From positions 1 to 15,440 of the forward strand of contig DGXE01000022.1 of assembly GCA_002395525.1 (NCBI GenBank): a stretch of DNA of 15,440 bases, written 5' to 3'. This DNA is from Ruminococcus sp. UBA4240. Lineage in GTDB: Bacteria > Bacillota > Clostridia > Oscillospirales > Ruminococcaceae. The translations under genes and the position numbers were made by a program. Below, piece after piece: positions 8,384 to 14,103 of the stretch. Position 1 is the first letter of the stretch. Each line of letters begins with the position of its first letter. The notes beneath the pieces were generated by a model. That model saw only the letters and a program-made list of their open reading frames with translations. It was not told the origin of the DNA and made no database searches.

Positions 8384-8548
8384 CTATTGTCTCATCATCA
8401 TATGGCAGCCCTTTCTATTCCACCCCATGCACTCTCCCCCTGCAACAGGGTTCTTTTCGTATATTGCCGCCTTGAAGCCTGCCTTGAGAGCGTATATCCC
8501 TGCGGAAAGCCCTCCTATGCCGCCGCCTATGATCACTATCTTCTTCAT
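8384..8548 (-). pseudogene. Truncated FAD/NAD(P)-dependent oxidoreductase (N-terminal stump)
   Basis: An ATG at 8548, with AAAGGA 11 nt upstream, opens 54 codons ending at TAG (8384-8386). The protein begins MKKIVIIGGGIGGLSAGIYA, a textbook dinucleotide-binding motif (GxGxxG with following helix). It continues with YEKNPVAGGECMGWNRKG. That order matches the N-terminus of phytoene-desaturase-like FAD oxidoreductases, which are normally near 450-500 residues; after KGCH the similarity stops and the frame ends. The rest of the gene is absent: the alpha/beta-hydrolase gene starts 23 bp further on. It looks like an operon member removed by an internal deletion whose start site and first domain strand survived. 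Confidence 0.8.
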
Positions 8549-8580
8549 GTCGTTCTTTGTCCTTTCTGTTAATCAAAACA

Positions 8581-8976
8581 TCAAAAATCTACGGGCTTAT
8601 CAAAAAATCCCCATCCGCATAATTCAAAATTTTCAATATCCTTATTCCCGACAGCGGATGCGAGTTTTTCCAGATCTATCTTAAAATCTACAGGGACTCC
8701 GTTTTTTATCTTTAGCTCTACCGGGATCTTGACCTTTCCTTCAGCCTCTTTAAGTGCTTTCGCCGCTCTTTCATATCTGCCGTCTTCCCACATACTGTAT
8801 GCCTTTGTTTTGACGGCATAAGCTGCATTGCAGTAATATACGCCGTCAGTTGCCTGAATACAGGGCAGCCCGTCAGACTCCCTGAACTTAAAGTCCATAA
8901 GAACAGACCTGTACACTGCTTTTGAAAACAGTCCCATTTCTCCCAACTCTTTTATGTATTCTGATATTCCGGACAA
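8581..8976 (-). CDS. Hypothetical protein, 131 residues, in the TetR-led operon
   Basis: Not recognised. The protein is mixed alpha/beta, soluble, rich in Lys/Glu/Ala, with a likely helix at DGRYERAAKALKEAEGK and a C-terminal ...GWGFFDKPVDF; no signal peptide, membrane helix or metal motif. It starts 13 bp after the tetR stop and ends 32 bp before the oxidoreductase stump, so it belongs to the same transcript. The start is uncertain. TTG at 8976 is the first codon able to act as a start, with AAGG only 3 nt upstream and a stronger GGAGG 19 nt upstream inside the tetR end. An internal ATG at codon 14 is the alternative. It probably relates to the pathway once served by the oxidoreductase (inference). 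Confidence 0.65.
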   Translation of the reverse strand: MSGISEYIKELGEMGLFSKAVYRSVLMDFKFRESDGLPCIQATDGVYYCNAAYAVKTKAYSMWEDGRYERAAKALKEAEGKVKIPVELKIKNGVPVDFKIDLEKLASAVGNKDIENFELCGWGFFDKPVDF

Positions 8977-8989
8977 TGACCTTATGCTT

Positions 8990-9565
8990 TTAAACCTCCG
9001 GCTTTTTCAGTATCGCCGTTATCCATTCCACGTCCGGGAGAGGGTATTCGGGTGTGATAAGGTGCTGCTCCATTATGCCCTGTACACTGCACCAGAATGC
9101 AAAGGCAAGTGCTGTCGGCTCTCCCTCCCTTATTTCGCCCCGCTCCTGCCCCTGCCTTATTATCTCTGCGGAAAAAGCTGTCTGATCCACGGAAAGGGCA
9201 AGCTGCCTGATGTCCTCCGGGATGCCGGGTCTCCTTGCCTGGGACATGAGCACGAACATCTGAAACACCCAGGGCTGCTCCCTTGCTGCGCTGAAAAGCC
9301 CCTCTATGGTTTTGGTGAAGTAGTCGAGAGGTGTGTCGTACTCTATTTTTTCGGGGCGCTTTGCTGCTTGCAGACCCATTTCAACAAGTGACTTGCAGAG
9401 TGCTTCCTTTGATTCGTAATAATGGAACAGCAGCCCCACACTTATCCCCAGTGACTCGGCAATGTCGGCTATCTTTGTTTCGGTAAAGCCCTTAGTTACA
9501 AACAGCTCCAGGGCTTTGAGCATTATCTGCTTCTGCCGCATTTCCTTCTGCTCTTTCCGTGTCAC
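8990..9565 (-). CDS. TetR/AcrR family transcriptional regulator
   Basis: 191 residues, the typical TetR size. The N-terminal helix-turn-helix is clear: ALELFVTKGFTETKIADIAE then SLGISVGLLFHYYESKEAL (about residues 18-56). The remainder is an alpha-helical ligand/dimer domain with no residue pattern that names the ligand. The GTG at 9565 is taken as start because AAAGGGG lies 8 nt upstream and the HTH then sits where the family has it; the frame continues upstream into promoter DNA without another ribosome binding site. It leads a minus-strand run of a 131-residue protein, an oxidoreductase stump and a hydrolase. It probably represses itself and that operon through the palindromes just upstream. 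Confidence 0.93.
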   Translation of the reverse strand: MTRKEQKEMRQKQIMLKALELFVTKGFTETKIADIAESLGISVGLLFHYYESKEALCKSLVEMGLQAAKRPEKIEYDTPLDYFTKTIEGLFSAAREQPWVFQMFVLMSQARRPGIPEDIRQLALSVDQTAFSAEIIRQGQERGEIREGEPTALAFAFWCSVQGIMEQHLITPEYPLPDVEWITAILKKPEV

Positions 9566-9590
9566 TTGCTGCACCCCTTTTTCAAATTTG

Positions 9591-9621
9591 ATTGAACAAT
9601 AATTCAATGAACCTGTATTCA
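9591..9621 (-). promoter_or_regulatory. Putative TetR operator, two adjoining palindromes
   Basis: ATTGAA-CAATAA-TTCAAT (9591-9608) is a 6-bp-arm inverted repeat. TGAA-CCTGTA-TTCA (9608-9621) adjoins it with the same arm sequence and the same 6-nt gap. Together they cover the region just downstream of the -10 element of the tetR promoter, where a bound repressor would block transcription. Binding by the adjacent TetR protein is inferred from position. Confidence 0.6.
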
Positions 9622-9649
9622 ATATATCATATGAACAGGAAAAAGTAAA
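9621..9649 (-). promoter_or_regulatory. Sigma-A-type promoter of tetR
   Basis: On the minus strand TTTACT (9644-9649) and TATATT (9621-9626) are separated by 17 nt. The predicted start of transcription is about 50 nt upstream of the GTG, close to the palindromes. The same -35 and spacer recur at 14777-14805. Confidence 0.6.
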
Positions 9650-9695
9650 TACCTCAGACAAAAAATTGTAATAATGACCAAATCGGAACTGTCCC

Positions 9696-9732
9696 CCAAA
9701 AGAAAGCACATCATTTTATACAATGATGTGCT
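9696..9732 (-). terminator. Intrinsic terminator downstream of the XRE gene
   Basis: AGCACATCATT (9705-9715) pairs perfectly with AATGATGTGCT (9722-9732) around a 6-nt loop. On the minus strand it is followed by TTTCTTTT (9697-9704). It stands between the XRE gene and the tetR promoter and would keep the two transcripts apart. The plus-strand side also contains TGCTATAAT, but no gene follows it in that direction. Confidence 0.75.
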
Positions 9733-9774
9733 ATAATAGTATTTAGCCCGAACTTGCCGTATCCTTCATCAAAG

Positions 9775-9803
9775 CAACACACACCCACAACGCAGGTGTG
9801 CCG
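9775..9803 (-). repeat. 3'-end hairpin repeat, copy 1
   Basis: On the minus strand CGGCACACC-TGCGTTGTG-GGTGTGT, a 7-bp stem including one G-U pair, starts 9 nt after the XRE stop. It belongs to a family of four related hairpins in this window. It shares an exact 22-bp stretch with copy 4 (beginning GCAGGTGTGCCGCAAAGC on the plus strand). No long T-tract follows; the stronger terminator at 9696-9732 lies just beyond. Confidence 0.75.
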
Positions 9804-9811
9804 CAAAGCAA

Positions 9812-10921
9812 TTATTTACTTATCTTCTCTTTCAGCTTTTCCACAAGCTGCTCAAAGCGTTCGTTGCCCCCAAACACCTCGCAGAATTTGTTGTCGGGCT
9901 TTGTGATAATATCATATATGGTATCAAAATTCGTTTTGGGATCCATTTTGAGGACTTTTATCTGATCGTCGTCCATTTCGCTAAGCCAGCAGGGCGCATA
10001 CTTTTCTCCGACGGGTCGGCTTATGTAGCTTTCGGCATGGTCGTATGCAGACCAAAGCATTTCAAGGGCTTTTTCTTTATCACCGATTTTTATGTATAAT
10101 TCTGCCTGCGTTGCTGCATTGACCGATAGCTTGCCGTGGAAAAAGTTGGGCTTACCTGCTGTGATAAGCTCTGTCAGGGCATCATCTGCCTTTAGTATCT
10201 CTATTTTCTGTTCACAGGTGTAGAGATCATCACGGGATATCTCCCAAAACAGACGATGCATCATCTGAGTCATGCTCCAAAGCAAAGCCGACTGCCTGCG
10301 TGCAAGAGCTTCCTTTCCCTCGTAAAGATCGGCTAAAAACCTTTCCCTCGTGCAATATACATTGGGCAGCGACATGACAAGCCTTTCACCATTTTCCTTA
10401 TCGTGCAGATAATAGACGTATTGCCCGATAAGAACCTGCTTTGTGAAGTTATTGTCATCGGTAGGCTTGTAGTATTTAAGCGCCCTTTCGCACAGGGCTA
10501 TAATCTCGTCAGACTTTTCTTTTTTAAGCTCCTCTGTGTATGCCTTTCCCTGATGAAAATAGAAAGTCTGCAAAGCAGATGCAAGGTTAGTAAGCAGATC
10601 GGGCTCGTTGGGATATGTTTTCAGCTGCTCCCTGAGATATTTAGCCGAAGCTTCATGATCGCCCTGCTCCTGAAAATCGTTTACCCGTTTTAGTATCTTA
10701 CCAACTTCCTCCTCCTTGCGTGCTATGTCCACCCCCAGCAAATGGTCTGTAGTCACATCAAAGAGATTTGCAAGAGCCGGCAGCTGAGAAATATCGGGTG
10801 CTGTTCTGTCTGTTTCCCACTGACTTACCGCCCGTGAGGTTATGCCGAGGGCATCGGCAAGCTGCTCCTGCGTTATGTCCTGCTCCTGCCTGAGCTGTTT
10901 TATAGTTGCTCCTATTGTCAT
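9812..10921 (-). CDS. XRE-family transcriptional regulator with helical-repeat C-terminus
   Basis: 369 residues. Residues 6-62 form a Cro/C1-type helix-turn-helix (IKQLRQEQDITQEQLADALG, ITSRAVSQWETDRTAPDISQ, then LANLFDVTTDHLLG). The remaining ~300 residues are alpha-helical with a TPR-like feel (EQGDHEASAKYLREQLKTYPNEPDLLTN and similar), as in many Firmicute regulators that sense a peptide or protein partner. No small quorum-sensing peptide gene is seen beside it. The ATG at 10921 has AAGGAG 8 nt upstream; a GTG at 10930 would sit too close to that site. It is a separate unit: its own promoter lies upstream and a hairpin repeat plus terminator lie downstream. Confidence 0.9.
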   Translation of the reverse strand: MTIGATIKQLRQEQDITQEQLADALGITSRAVSQWETDRTAPDISQLPALANLFDVTTDHLLGVDIARKEEEVGKILKRVNDFQEQGDHEASAKYLREQLKTYPNEPDLLTNLASALQTFYFHQGKAYTEELKKEKSDEIIALCERALKYYKPTDDNNFTKQVLIGQYVYYLHDKENGERLVMSLPNVYCTRERFLADLYEGKEALARRQSALLWSMTQMMHRLFWEISRDDLYTCEQKIEILKADDALTELITAGKPNFFHGKLSVNAATQAELYIKIGDKEKALEMLWSAYDHAESYISRPVGEKYAPCWLSEMDDDQIKVLKMDPKTNFDTIYDIITKPDNKFCEVFGGNERFEQLVEKLKEKISK

Positions 10922-10941
10922 TATTATCACTCCTTGTTGAG

Positions 10942-10952
10942 TTTAAAAGCGC
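10942..10952 (-). promoter_or_regulatory. Leader motif GCGCTTTTAAA, copy upstream of XRE
   Basis: The 11-mer lies 20 nt upstream of the XRE start, between the predicted transcription start and the ribosome binding site. The same 11-mer occurs 21 nt upstream of the sigma-factor start (12346-12356). Its function is unknown. Confidence 0.45.
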
Positions 10953-10965
10953 CTTTGTTGTACTT

Positions 10966-10993
10966 ATTATAACGCATTTTTTGGCAGTTGACT
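10966..10993 (-). promoter_or_regulatory. Probable promoter of the XRE gene
   Basis: On the minus strand a consensus TATAAT lies at 10966-10971. The best -35 candidate is AGTCAA at 10988-10993 with a 16-nt spacer, a poor match. The -10 is about 45 nt upstream of the ATG. Confidence 0.45.
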
Positions 10994-11031
10994 GTGGAGT
11001 TTGAGTATAGTGCTGCTTTGATTTGCAAAAT

Positions 11032-11060
11032 CGGCATACCCACACAAAGCAGGTATGCCG
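11032..11060 (-). repeat. 3'-end hairpin repeat, copy 2 (probable terminator of the sigma gene)
   Basis: CGGCATACC (11032-11040) and GGTATGCCG (11052-11060) form a perfect 9-bp stem with an 11-nt loop reading TGCTTTGTGTG on the minus strand, followed by ATTTTG. It begins 7 nt after the sigma-factor stop. This is the cleanest member of the four-copy family. Confidence 0.8.
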
Positions 11061-11067
11061 CACTAAC

Positions 11068-12324
11068 TCAGAATATATGATCACTCACACAATCATACCA
11101 ATGGACATAAACCTTGCCATTGACTGTCAGCCGCTCGTTATCGGGAAGAACCTCTGTCCACAGCTTGCCGTAGCGATCAAACGCCCAGTCATTGCGATTG
11201 AACCTGCGCCATAAGATCGTTCTGCCATTCTTGTCAAGGAACTGCTCACAGAGAACACCTTCATTGTTTGTTCCAATGTCGATAACACATACGGTGTCAT
11301 AAGTCTTACCGTTTATCTCGACCGTGTATCTGCCGACTATATCCGGCGTAGCGTTATCGCTATTAACCGTAATGTCGCTGCCGTTTCTGACAATGATCCC
11401 CTTTGGCTTGATATTGGTTTCATTGCCGCAGTTGTCCTCACCATAGCCCCAGTCAGGCAGGAAAGCATCTCCGTCAAGGAATGTGTACAGCTTTCTTACG
11501 CCATTCACAATGTGGCTTTCAGCAAGATAACGGCAGTGTGTATCGGTAAGCTGGACAACAAAACTGCGTTCGGTGTAGGGCTGTGTTTTGTCAAAATTAC
11601 CTTCCTTTGCGATGATCTCAACTCCCTCAATGCCGTGTACCTCCGCTTTGCCGATGACCTCCATTTCGTAGTAATAATCACCCTTGCGTGACGGCTGGTC
11701 GTAGATCGCCCAGGTCAGCTTTTCACCGACCTTCGGGACAATGAACCAGCCCATAAGCTCCTCCCACTTGACCGCAAATGGCTCTTTGTCGCTGGTAATG
11801 ATCTTGTATTCGGGCATAGTTTTCGGTAGCTTAAACATAGTATCTTCTCCTTTCGGCGGATATGGGTATGCGTTTTTGAAATTGCGTCTTGCGGTGTTCA
11901 AGCGGCTTTTGACCGTTCCGAGCGGTATGCTGAGCCTGTCCGCTATCTCGTTCTGCGGCATATTCTCAAAGTAGTAAAGCCTGAGTATCTGCTTGTCATT
12001 TTCACTCAGGCACTCTATAGTCTCGTGAACAGGCGAATAATCCACAAGTCCGTAACGGCTTTGAACAAGCTCGCTCTCGGGCAGTTCATCAATGTCGAGC
12101 GTATCACGCCTGCTGCGGAAATAGTCCTTGACCTTGTGACGGGCTATCCCTATGACCCAAGCCTTAAAGCTACTTTTGTTCAGCAGTTTGTCAAACTGTC
12201 TGTATGCCGCCAGCCACACCTCCTGCAAAACGTCATCGCTGTCAGCCTTAATCGGAATATTGAACCGCACATACCGCTCGACCGCACCACGGTGTTCACT
12301 AACCAGCATTTCAAATTCGCTCAT
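11068..12324 (-). CDS. ECF-type sigma factor fused to a soluble C-terminal domain of unknown function
   Basis: 418 residues. Residues 1 to ~155 are an extracytoplasmic-function sigma factor. Region 2 is ADSDDVLQEVWLAAYRQFD through FKAWVIGIARHKVKDYFR (about 27-71). Region 4 is SENDKQILRLYYFENMPQNE followed by IADRLSIPLGTVKSRLNTAR (about 107-147). From Met163 (nt 11838) a 256-residue domain follows, rich in Trp, Tyr, Asp and beta-strands (WEELMGWFIVPK, FVVQLTDTHCRYLAE, KLYTFLDGD, WRRFNRNDWAFDRYGK), with five Cys and no membrane helix. I do not recognise a named domain. Typical ECF factors stop near 160-190 residues, so the extension is a true add-on. An ideal internal ribosome binding site precedes Met163, so the tail may also be made alone. 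No anti-sigma gene is adjacent; the tail could play that sensing role (inference). GGGAGGTGAGG precedes the ATG. Confidence 0.87.
   Translation of the reverse strand: MSEFEMLVSEHRGAVERYVRFNIPIKADSDDVLQEVWLAAYRQFDKLLNKSSFKAWVIGIARHKVKDYFRSRRDTLDIDELPESELVQSRYGLVDYSPVHETIECLSENDKQILRLYYFENMPQNEIADRLSIPLGTVKSRLNTARRNFKNAYPYPPKGEDTMFKLPKTMPEYKIITSDKEPFAVKWEELMGWFIVPKVGEKLTWAIYDQPSRKGDYYYEMEVIGKAEVHGIEGVEIIAKEGNFDKTQPYTERSFVVQLTDTHCRYLAESHIVNGVRKLYTFLDGDAFLPDWGYGEDNCGNETNIKPKGIIVRNGSDITVNSDNATPDIVGRYTVEINGKTYDTVCVIDIGTNNEGVLCEQFLDKNGRTILWRRFNRNDWAFDRYGKLWTEVLPDNERLTVNGKVYVHWYDCVSDHIF
11836..11853 (-). promoter_or_regulatory. Internal ribosome binding site and ATG at the sigma/tail junction
   Basis: On the minus strand AAAGGAG (11847-11853) is followed after 8 nt by an in-frame ATG (11836-11838) encoding Met163. 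This is an optimal Shine-Dalgarno placement and falls in the linker between the two domains. It would produce a 256-residue protein starting MFKLPKTMPEYK. Confidence 0.6.
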
Positions 12325-12345
12325 ATCCTCACCTCCCGATCATTA

Positions 12346-12356
12346 TTTAAAAGCGC
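12346..12356 (-). promoter_or_regulatory. Leader motif GCGCTTTTAAA, copy upstream of the sigma gene
   Basis: Second occurrence of the 11-mer, 21 nt upstream of the sigma-factor ATG and downstream of its ECF-type promoter. The spacing is almost identical to that of the copy in front of the XRE gene. Confidence 0.45.
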
Positions 12357-12367
12357 TTTCATTTATA

Positions 12368-12395
12368 TAGTCGGGTATTCCGGGTGAAAGGTTCA
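12368..12395 (-). promoter_or_regulatory. ECF-type promoter of the sigma-factor gene
   Basis: On the minus strand TGAACC (12390-12395) is separated by exactly 16 nt from CGACTA (12368-12373). Firmicute ECF promoters such as those of Bacillus SigW and SigX have an AAC-containing -35 (TGAAAC or TGTAAC) and a CGTA or CGAC -10 with 16-17 nt between. The position about 44 nt upstream of the start codon suggests the sigma factor drives its own gene. A sigma-A-like TATATA also lies just downstream, so dual use is possible. Confidence 0.6.
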
Positions 12396-12439
12396 GATTG
12401 TATATAAAAAATTACAGCACATTTTTATATATGTAAAAT

Positions 12440-12468
12440 CGGCATACCTAAACAAAGCAAGTATGCCG
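12440..12468 (-). repeat. 3'-end hairpin repeat, copy 3
   Basis: CGGCATAC (12440-12447) pairs with GTATGCCG (12461-12468); on the minus strand the loop contains TGCTTTGTTTA and the stem is followed by ATTTTAC. It lies about 19 nt beyond the stop of the membrane-protein gene and shares a 14-bp flank-plus-stem (AAAATCGGCATACC) with copy 2. Confidence 0.78.
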
Positions 12469-12487
12469 AAAAATAATTCATCCGTTT

Positions 12488-13012
12488 TTATTTATTTCTG
12501 TGTTTCTTAAGCCATTCATATAATTCTTCGAATACAACTTGTCTATAGTTGTTATTCTTATCTTCTTCTATTGCGTTTTCCTCTAATTTTTGAGTATTAT
12601 AATTGAAAATCTGAACAGTTAACACCATAAAACAAATGCTATAAATAATTGCTATAATTGATAAAACTGCTTGAATAATCAAATAACAAGTTGCTGAAAT
12701 GTTAAGGCTGATTACAATGATAGCTACTATTGAATAGCCCATTGCAAAAGAAACCAATAAACTCAGTTTATTAAACAAGCCTTTTTCTATTATTCTACTT
12801 GAAGCTGGTGTTCTTGAAGTTGCTAATAAAATCATTACAGCAATATAGACACCTATCATTGCTATATAATAATCTTTTAGATTATCACTTGTATTAGCAA
12901 TAAAAGCTCCTATTTTATTAATAAATTCATCATTACCAAAGATCAGTAAACAAATGTATAATACAAAACTAAAGAGTATTCCACATAGTATTATTGCAAT
13001 GTGTTTCTTCAT
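12488..13012 (-). CDS. Four-helix membrane protein, second gene of the AT-rich module
   Basis: 174 residues from ATG 13012. Hydrophobic helices lie near 5-25, 47-65, 83-103 and 108-135. A basic loop TSRTPASSRIIEKG (66-79) lies between helices 2 and 3, and a charged, probably cytoplasmic tail follows (136-174, rich in Glu, Lys, Asn). No family is recognised. AGGAAG (13023-13028) overlaps the stop of the upstream gene and sits 10 nt before this ATG, so the two genes are probably translationally coupled. A TTG at 13018 is only 4 nt from that site. The coding sequence is markedly AT-rich compared with the flanking chromosome. Layout (soluble ~300-residue partner plus four-helix membrane protein) resembles Kiwa-type defence modules, but with the gene order reversed and no sequence match I can name. 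Confidence 0.8.
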   Translation of the reverse strand: MKKHIAIILCGILFSFVLYICLLIFGNDEFINKIGAFIANTSDNLKDYYIAMIGVYIAVMILLATSRTPASSRIIEKGLFNKLSLLVSFAMGYSIVAIIVISLNISATCYLIIQAVLSIIAIIYSICFMVLTVQIFNYNTQKLEENAIEEDKNNNYRQVVFEELYEWLKKHRNK

Positions 13013-13026
13013 TAACAAACCACTTC

Positions 13027-13941
13027 CTATTTTTTATTTACAGCATCTTTTATATCTATTATAGGTGTTTGTATATGTGCTAAACATTTTCTTACTTGGT
13101 AACTATATTTTATCCTGCATTGATCCAACATATTATTGACATTATCCAGTAAAAAAGCAGATGTTAGTGAGTTTTTAGGTGCATTAGGAAATTCATAAAC
13201 TAAATTTTTATTTGAATCCTTTAACTTTGCTGTTGATATTTTTTCACTCTCATTATTCTTGTATCCTACCTCTATTTCCTCAATAATACCATCATCTAAA
13301 TCTAATTCGTTTAACAATAGAATAAGCTGGTCTTTGTTAAGTTTATTGCTTTTCCCTCTCCCTGTTCTAATTGTAAGTGACAAGCGTTTACCATCAATGT
13401 TGTAGCTGTTTTCTGCACATAATTGTAATACATTACGTAATTCATAGTTTCTTATTTCTTTGAATTTAGCTATAGCACTACCACTTAAATCGAATTTAAA
13501 CGTTATATTTTTTACAATTCTTGCTTCTTCGACAGATTTCATTCCTTCGTTTATCGTTATAGGACACATGGAAAAACTGTAAATATCAGTATTGATTAGT
13601 TGATTCATATAATCACAAATGTTTCTGTATGTAGGCGCAGCTTTATCTACCGTGATAAAGCTGATTCCTTCCTTTGAATTGATATATAAAAATGTAATAT
13701 CATATAGCTTGTTCGTGTTTTCATTAACCTCGCCAGTATTATCGGTATCTTCTTCATAGGTAATTCCTTTTTTCAGCGAACCAAAAGGAACAATAAATTC
13801 TTTATCTCCATTAATTGTTGCCCTTTTAAACCTGAAAAATTTCATGCTCTTCCCGTTAATAATCTGCTCAAATCTAATTGCATTCTGATCTCTAAGCGAT
13901 TCTAAATAATTAAACAGATCAGCCATATCGCAATCAACCAT
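13027..13941 (-). CDS. Soluble protein of unknown function, first gene of the AT-rich module; N-terminus apparently frameshifted
   Basis: 304 residues as read from ATG 13941, soluble, mixed alpha/beta, no signal peptide. Notable stretches are KFFRFKRATINGDKEFIVPF (about 33-52), LYDITFLYINSKEGISFITV (about 78-97), an ITFKFDLSG strand, and SLTIRTGRGKSNKLNKDQL (about 193-211), basic and possibly nucleic-acid binding. A DUF6731-like assignment came to mind from memory only and is unproven. The ATG at 13941 has no ribosome binding site. A good one (AAAGGA, 14002-14007) precedes ATG 13994 in another frame, and one added T near 13967 would join the two as MSRRIKFYILKLLNEKNDM. The gene is AT-rich, shares a transcript with the membrane protein, and has a strong promoter upstream. 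Confidence 0.72.
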   Translation of the reverse strand: MVDCDMADLFNYLESLRDQNAIRFEQIINGKSMKFFRFKRATINGDKEFIVPFGSLKKGITYEEDTDNTGEVNENTNKLYDITFLYINSKEGISFITVDKAAPTYRNICDYMNQLINTDIYSFSMCPITINEGMKSVEEARIVKNITFKFDLSGSAIAKFKEIRNYELRNVLQLCAENSYNIDGKRLSLTIRTGRGKSNKLNKDQLILLLNELDLDDGIIEEIEVGYKNNESEKISTAKLKDSNKNLVYEFPNAPKNSLTSAFLLDNVNNMLDQCRIKYSYQVRKCLAHIQTPIIDIKDAVNKK

Positions 13942-13964
13942 ATCATTTTTTTCGTTTAATAATT

Positions 13965-14007
13965 TTAAATATAGAATTTAATCCGGCGACTCATTTCAAT
14001 ATCCTTT
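13965..14007 (-). pseudogene. Detached start of the AT-rich module's first gene
   Basis: AAAGGA (14002-14007), a 7-nt gap and ATG (13992-13994) open MSRRIKFYI, then TAA (13965-13967). The downstream frame is open back to 13977 but has no start. Frames differ by one nucleotide (53 nt between the two ATGs). Adding a single T to the T3A4 tract (13963-13969) restores one continuous protein. It is either a real disabling indel, a phase-variable tract, or a sequencing error. Confidence 0.55.
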
Positions 14008-14052
14008 CGCTAACTAACATATATATGTGTGCAAACCATATGACTAAGTAAT

Positions 14053-14081
14053 ATTATAGCACATATTGTAACTTTTTGCAA
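14053..14081 (-). promoter_or_regulatory. Sigma-A promoter of the AT-rich module
   Basis: On the minus strand TTGCAA (14076-14081), a 17-nt spacer and TATAAT (14053-14058) with an extended TGC just before it. The start of transcription would lie near 14046, about 50 nt upstream of ATG 13994, which supports that codon as the intended start. Confidence 0.75.
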
Positions 14082-14103
14082 TATCCTACAGTTAAAATGA
14101 TTA

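Larger units (their letters stand above)
9562..9649 (-). repeat. Duplicated tetR promoter/leader, copy A (with operators)
   Basis: The segment 9562-9599 matches 14741-14778 at 36 of 38 positions, and 9624-9649 matches 14780-14805 at 26 of 26. In between, copy A has 24 bases (9600-9623) where copy B has one. The shared blocks cover the GTG start, ribosome binding site, leader, promoter spacer and -35. The extra 24 bases of copy A hold most of the palindromic operator candidates. Confidence 0.9.

Noticed and set aside
8954..9391. Plus-strand 145-codon frame opposite tetR
   Set aside because: It is antisense to an intact TetR domain, with no ribosome binding site and Cys/Leu-rich shadow composition.
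9732..9740. Plus-strand TGCTATAATAG as a promoter
   Set aside because: No acceptable -35 at 16-18 nt and no plus-strand gene downstream; it overlaps the arm of a terminator hairpin.
13941..13994. Programmed ribosomal frameshift at the start of the AT-rich module
   Set aside because: The zero-frame stop comes before the A7 tract and there is no good slippery heptamer or downstream structure; a simple indel explains it better.
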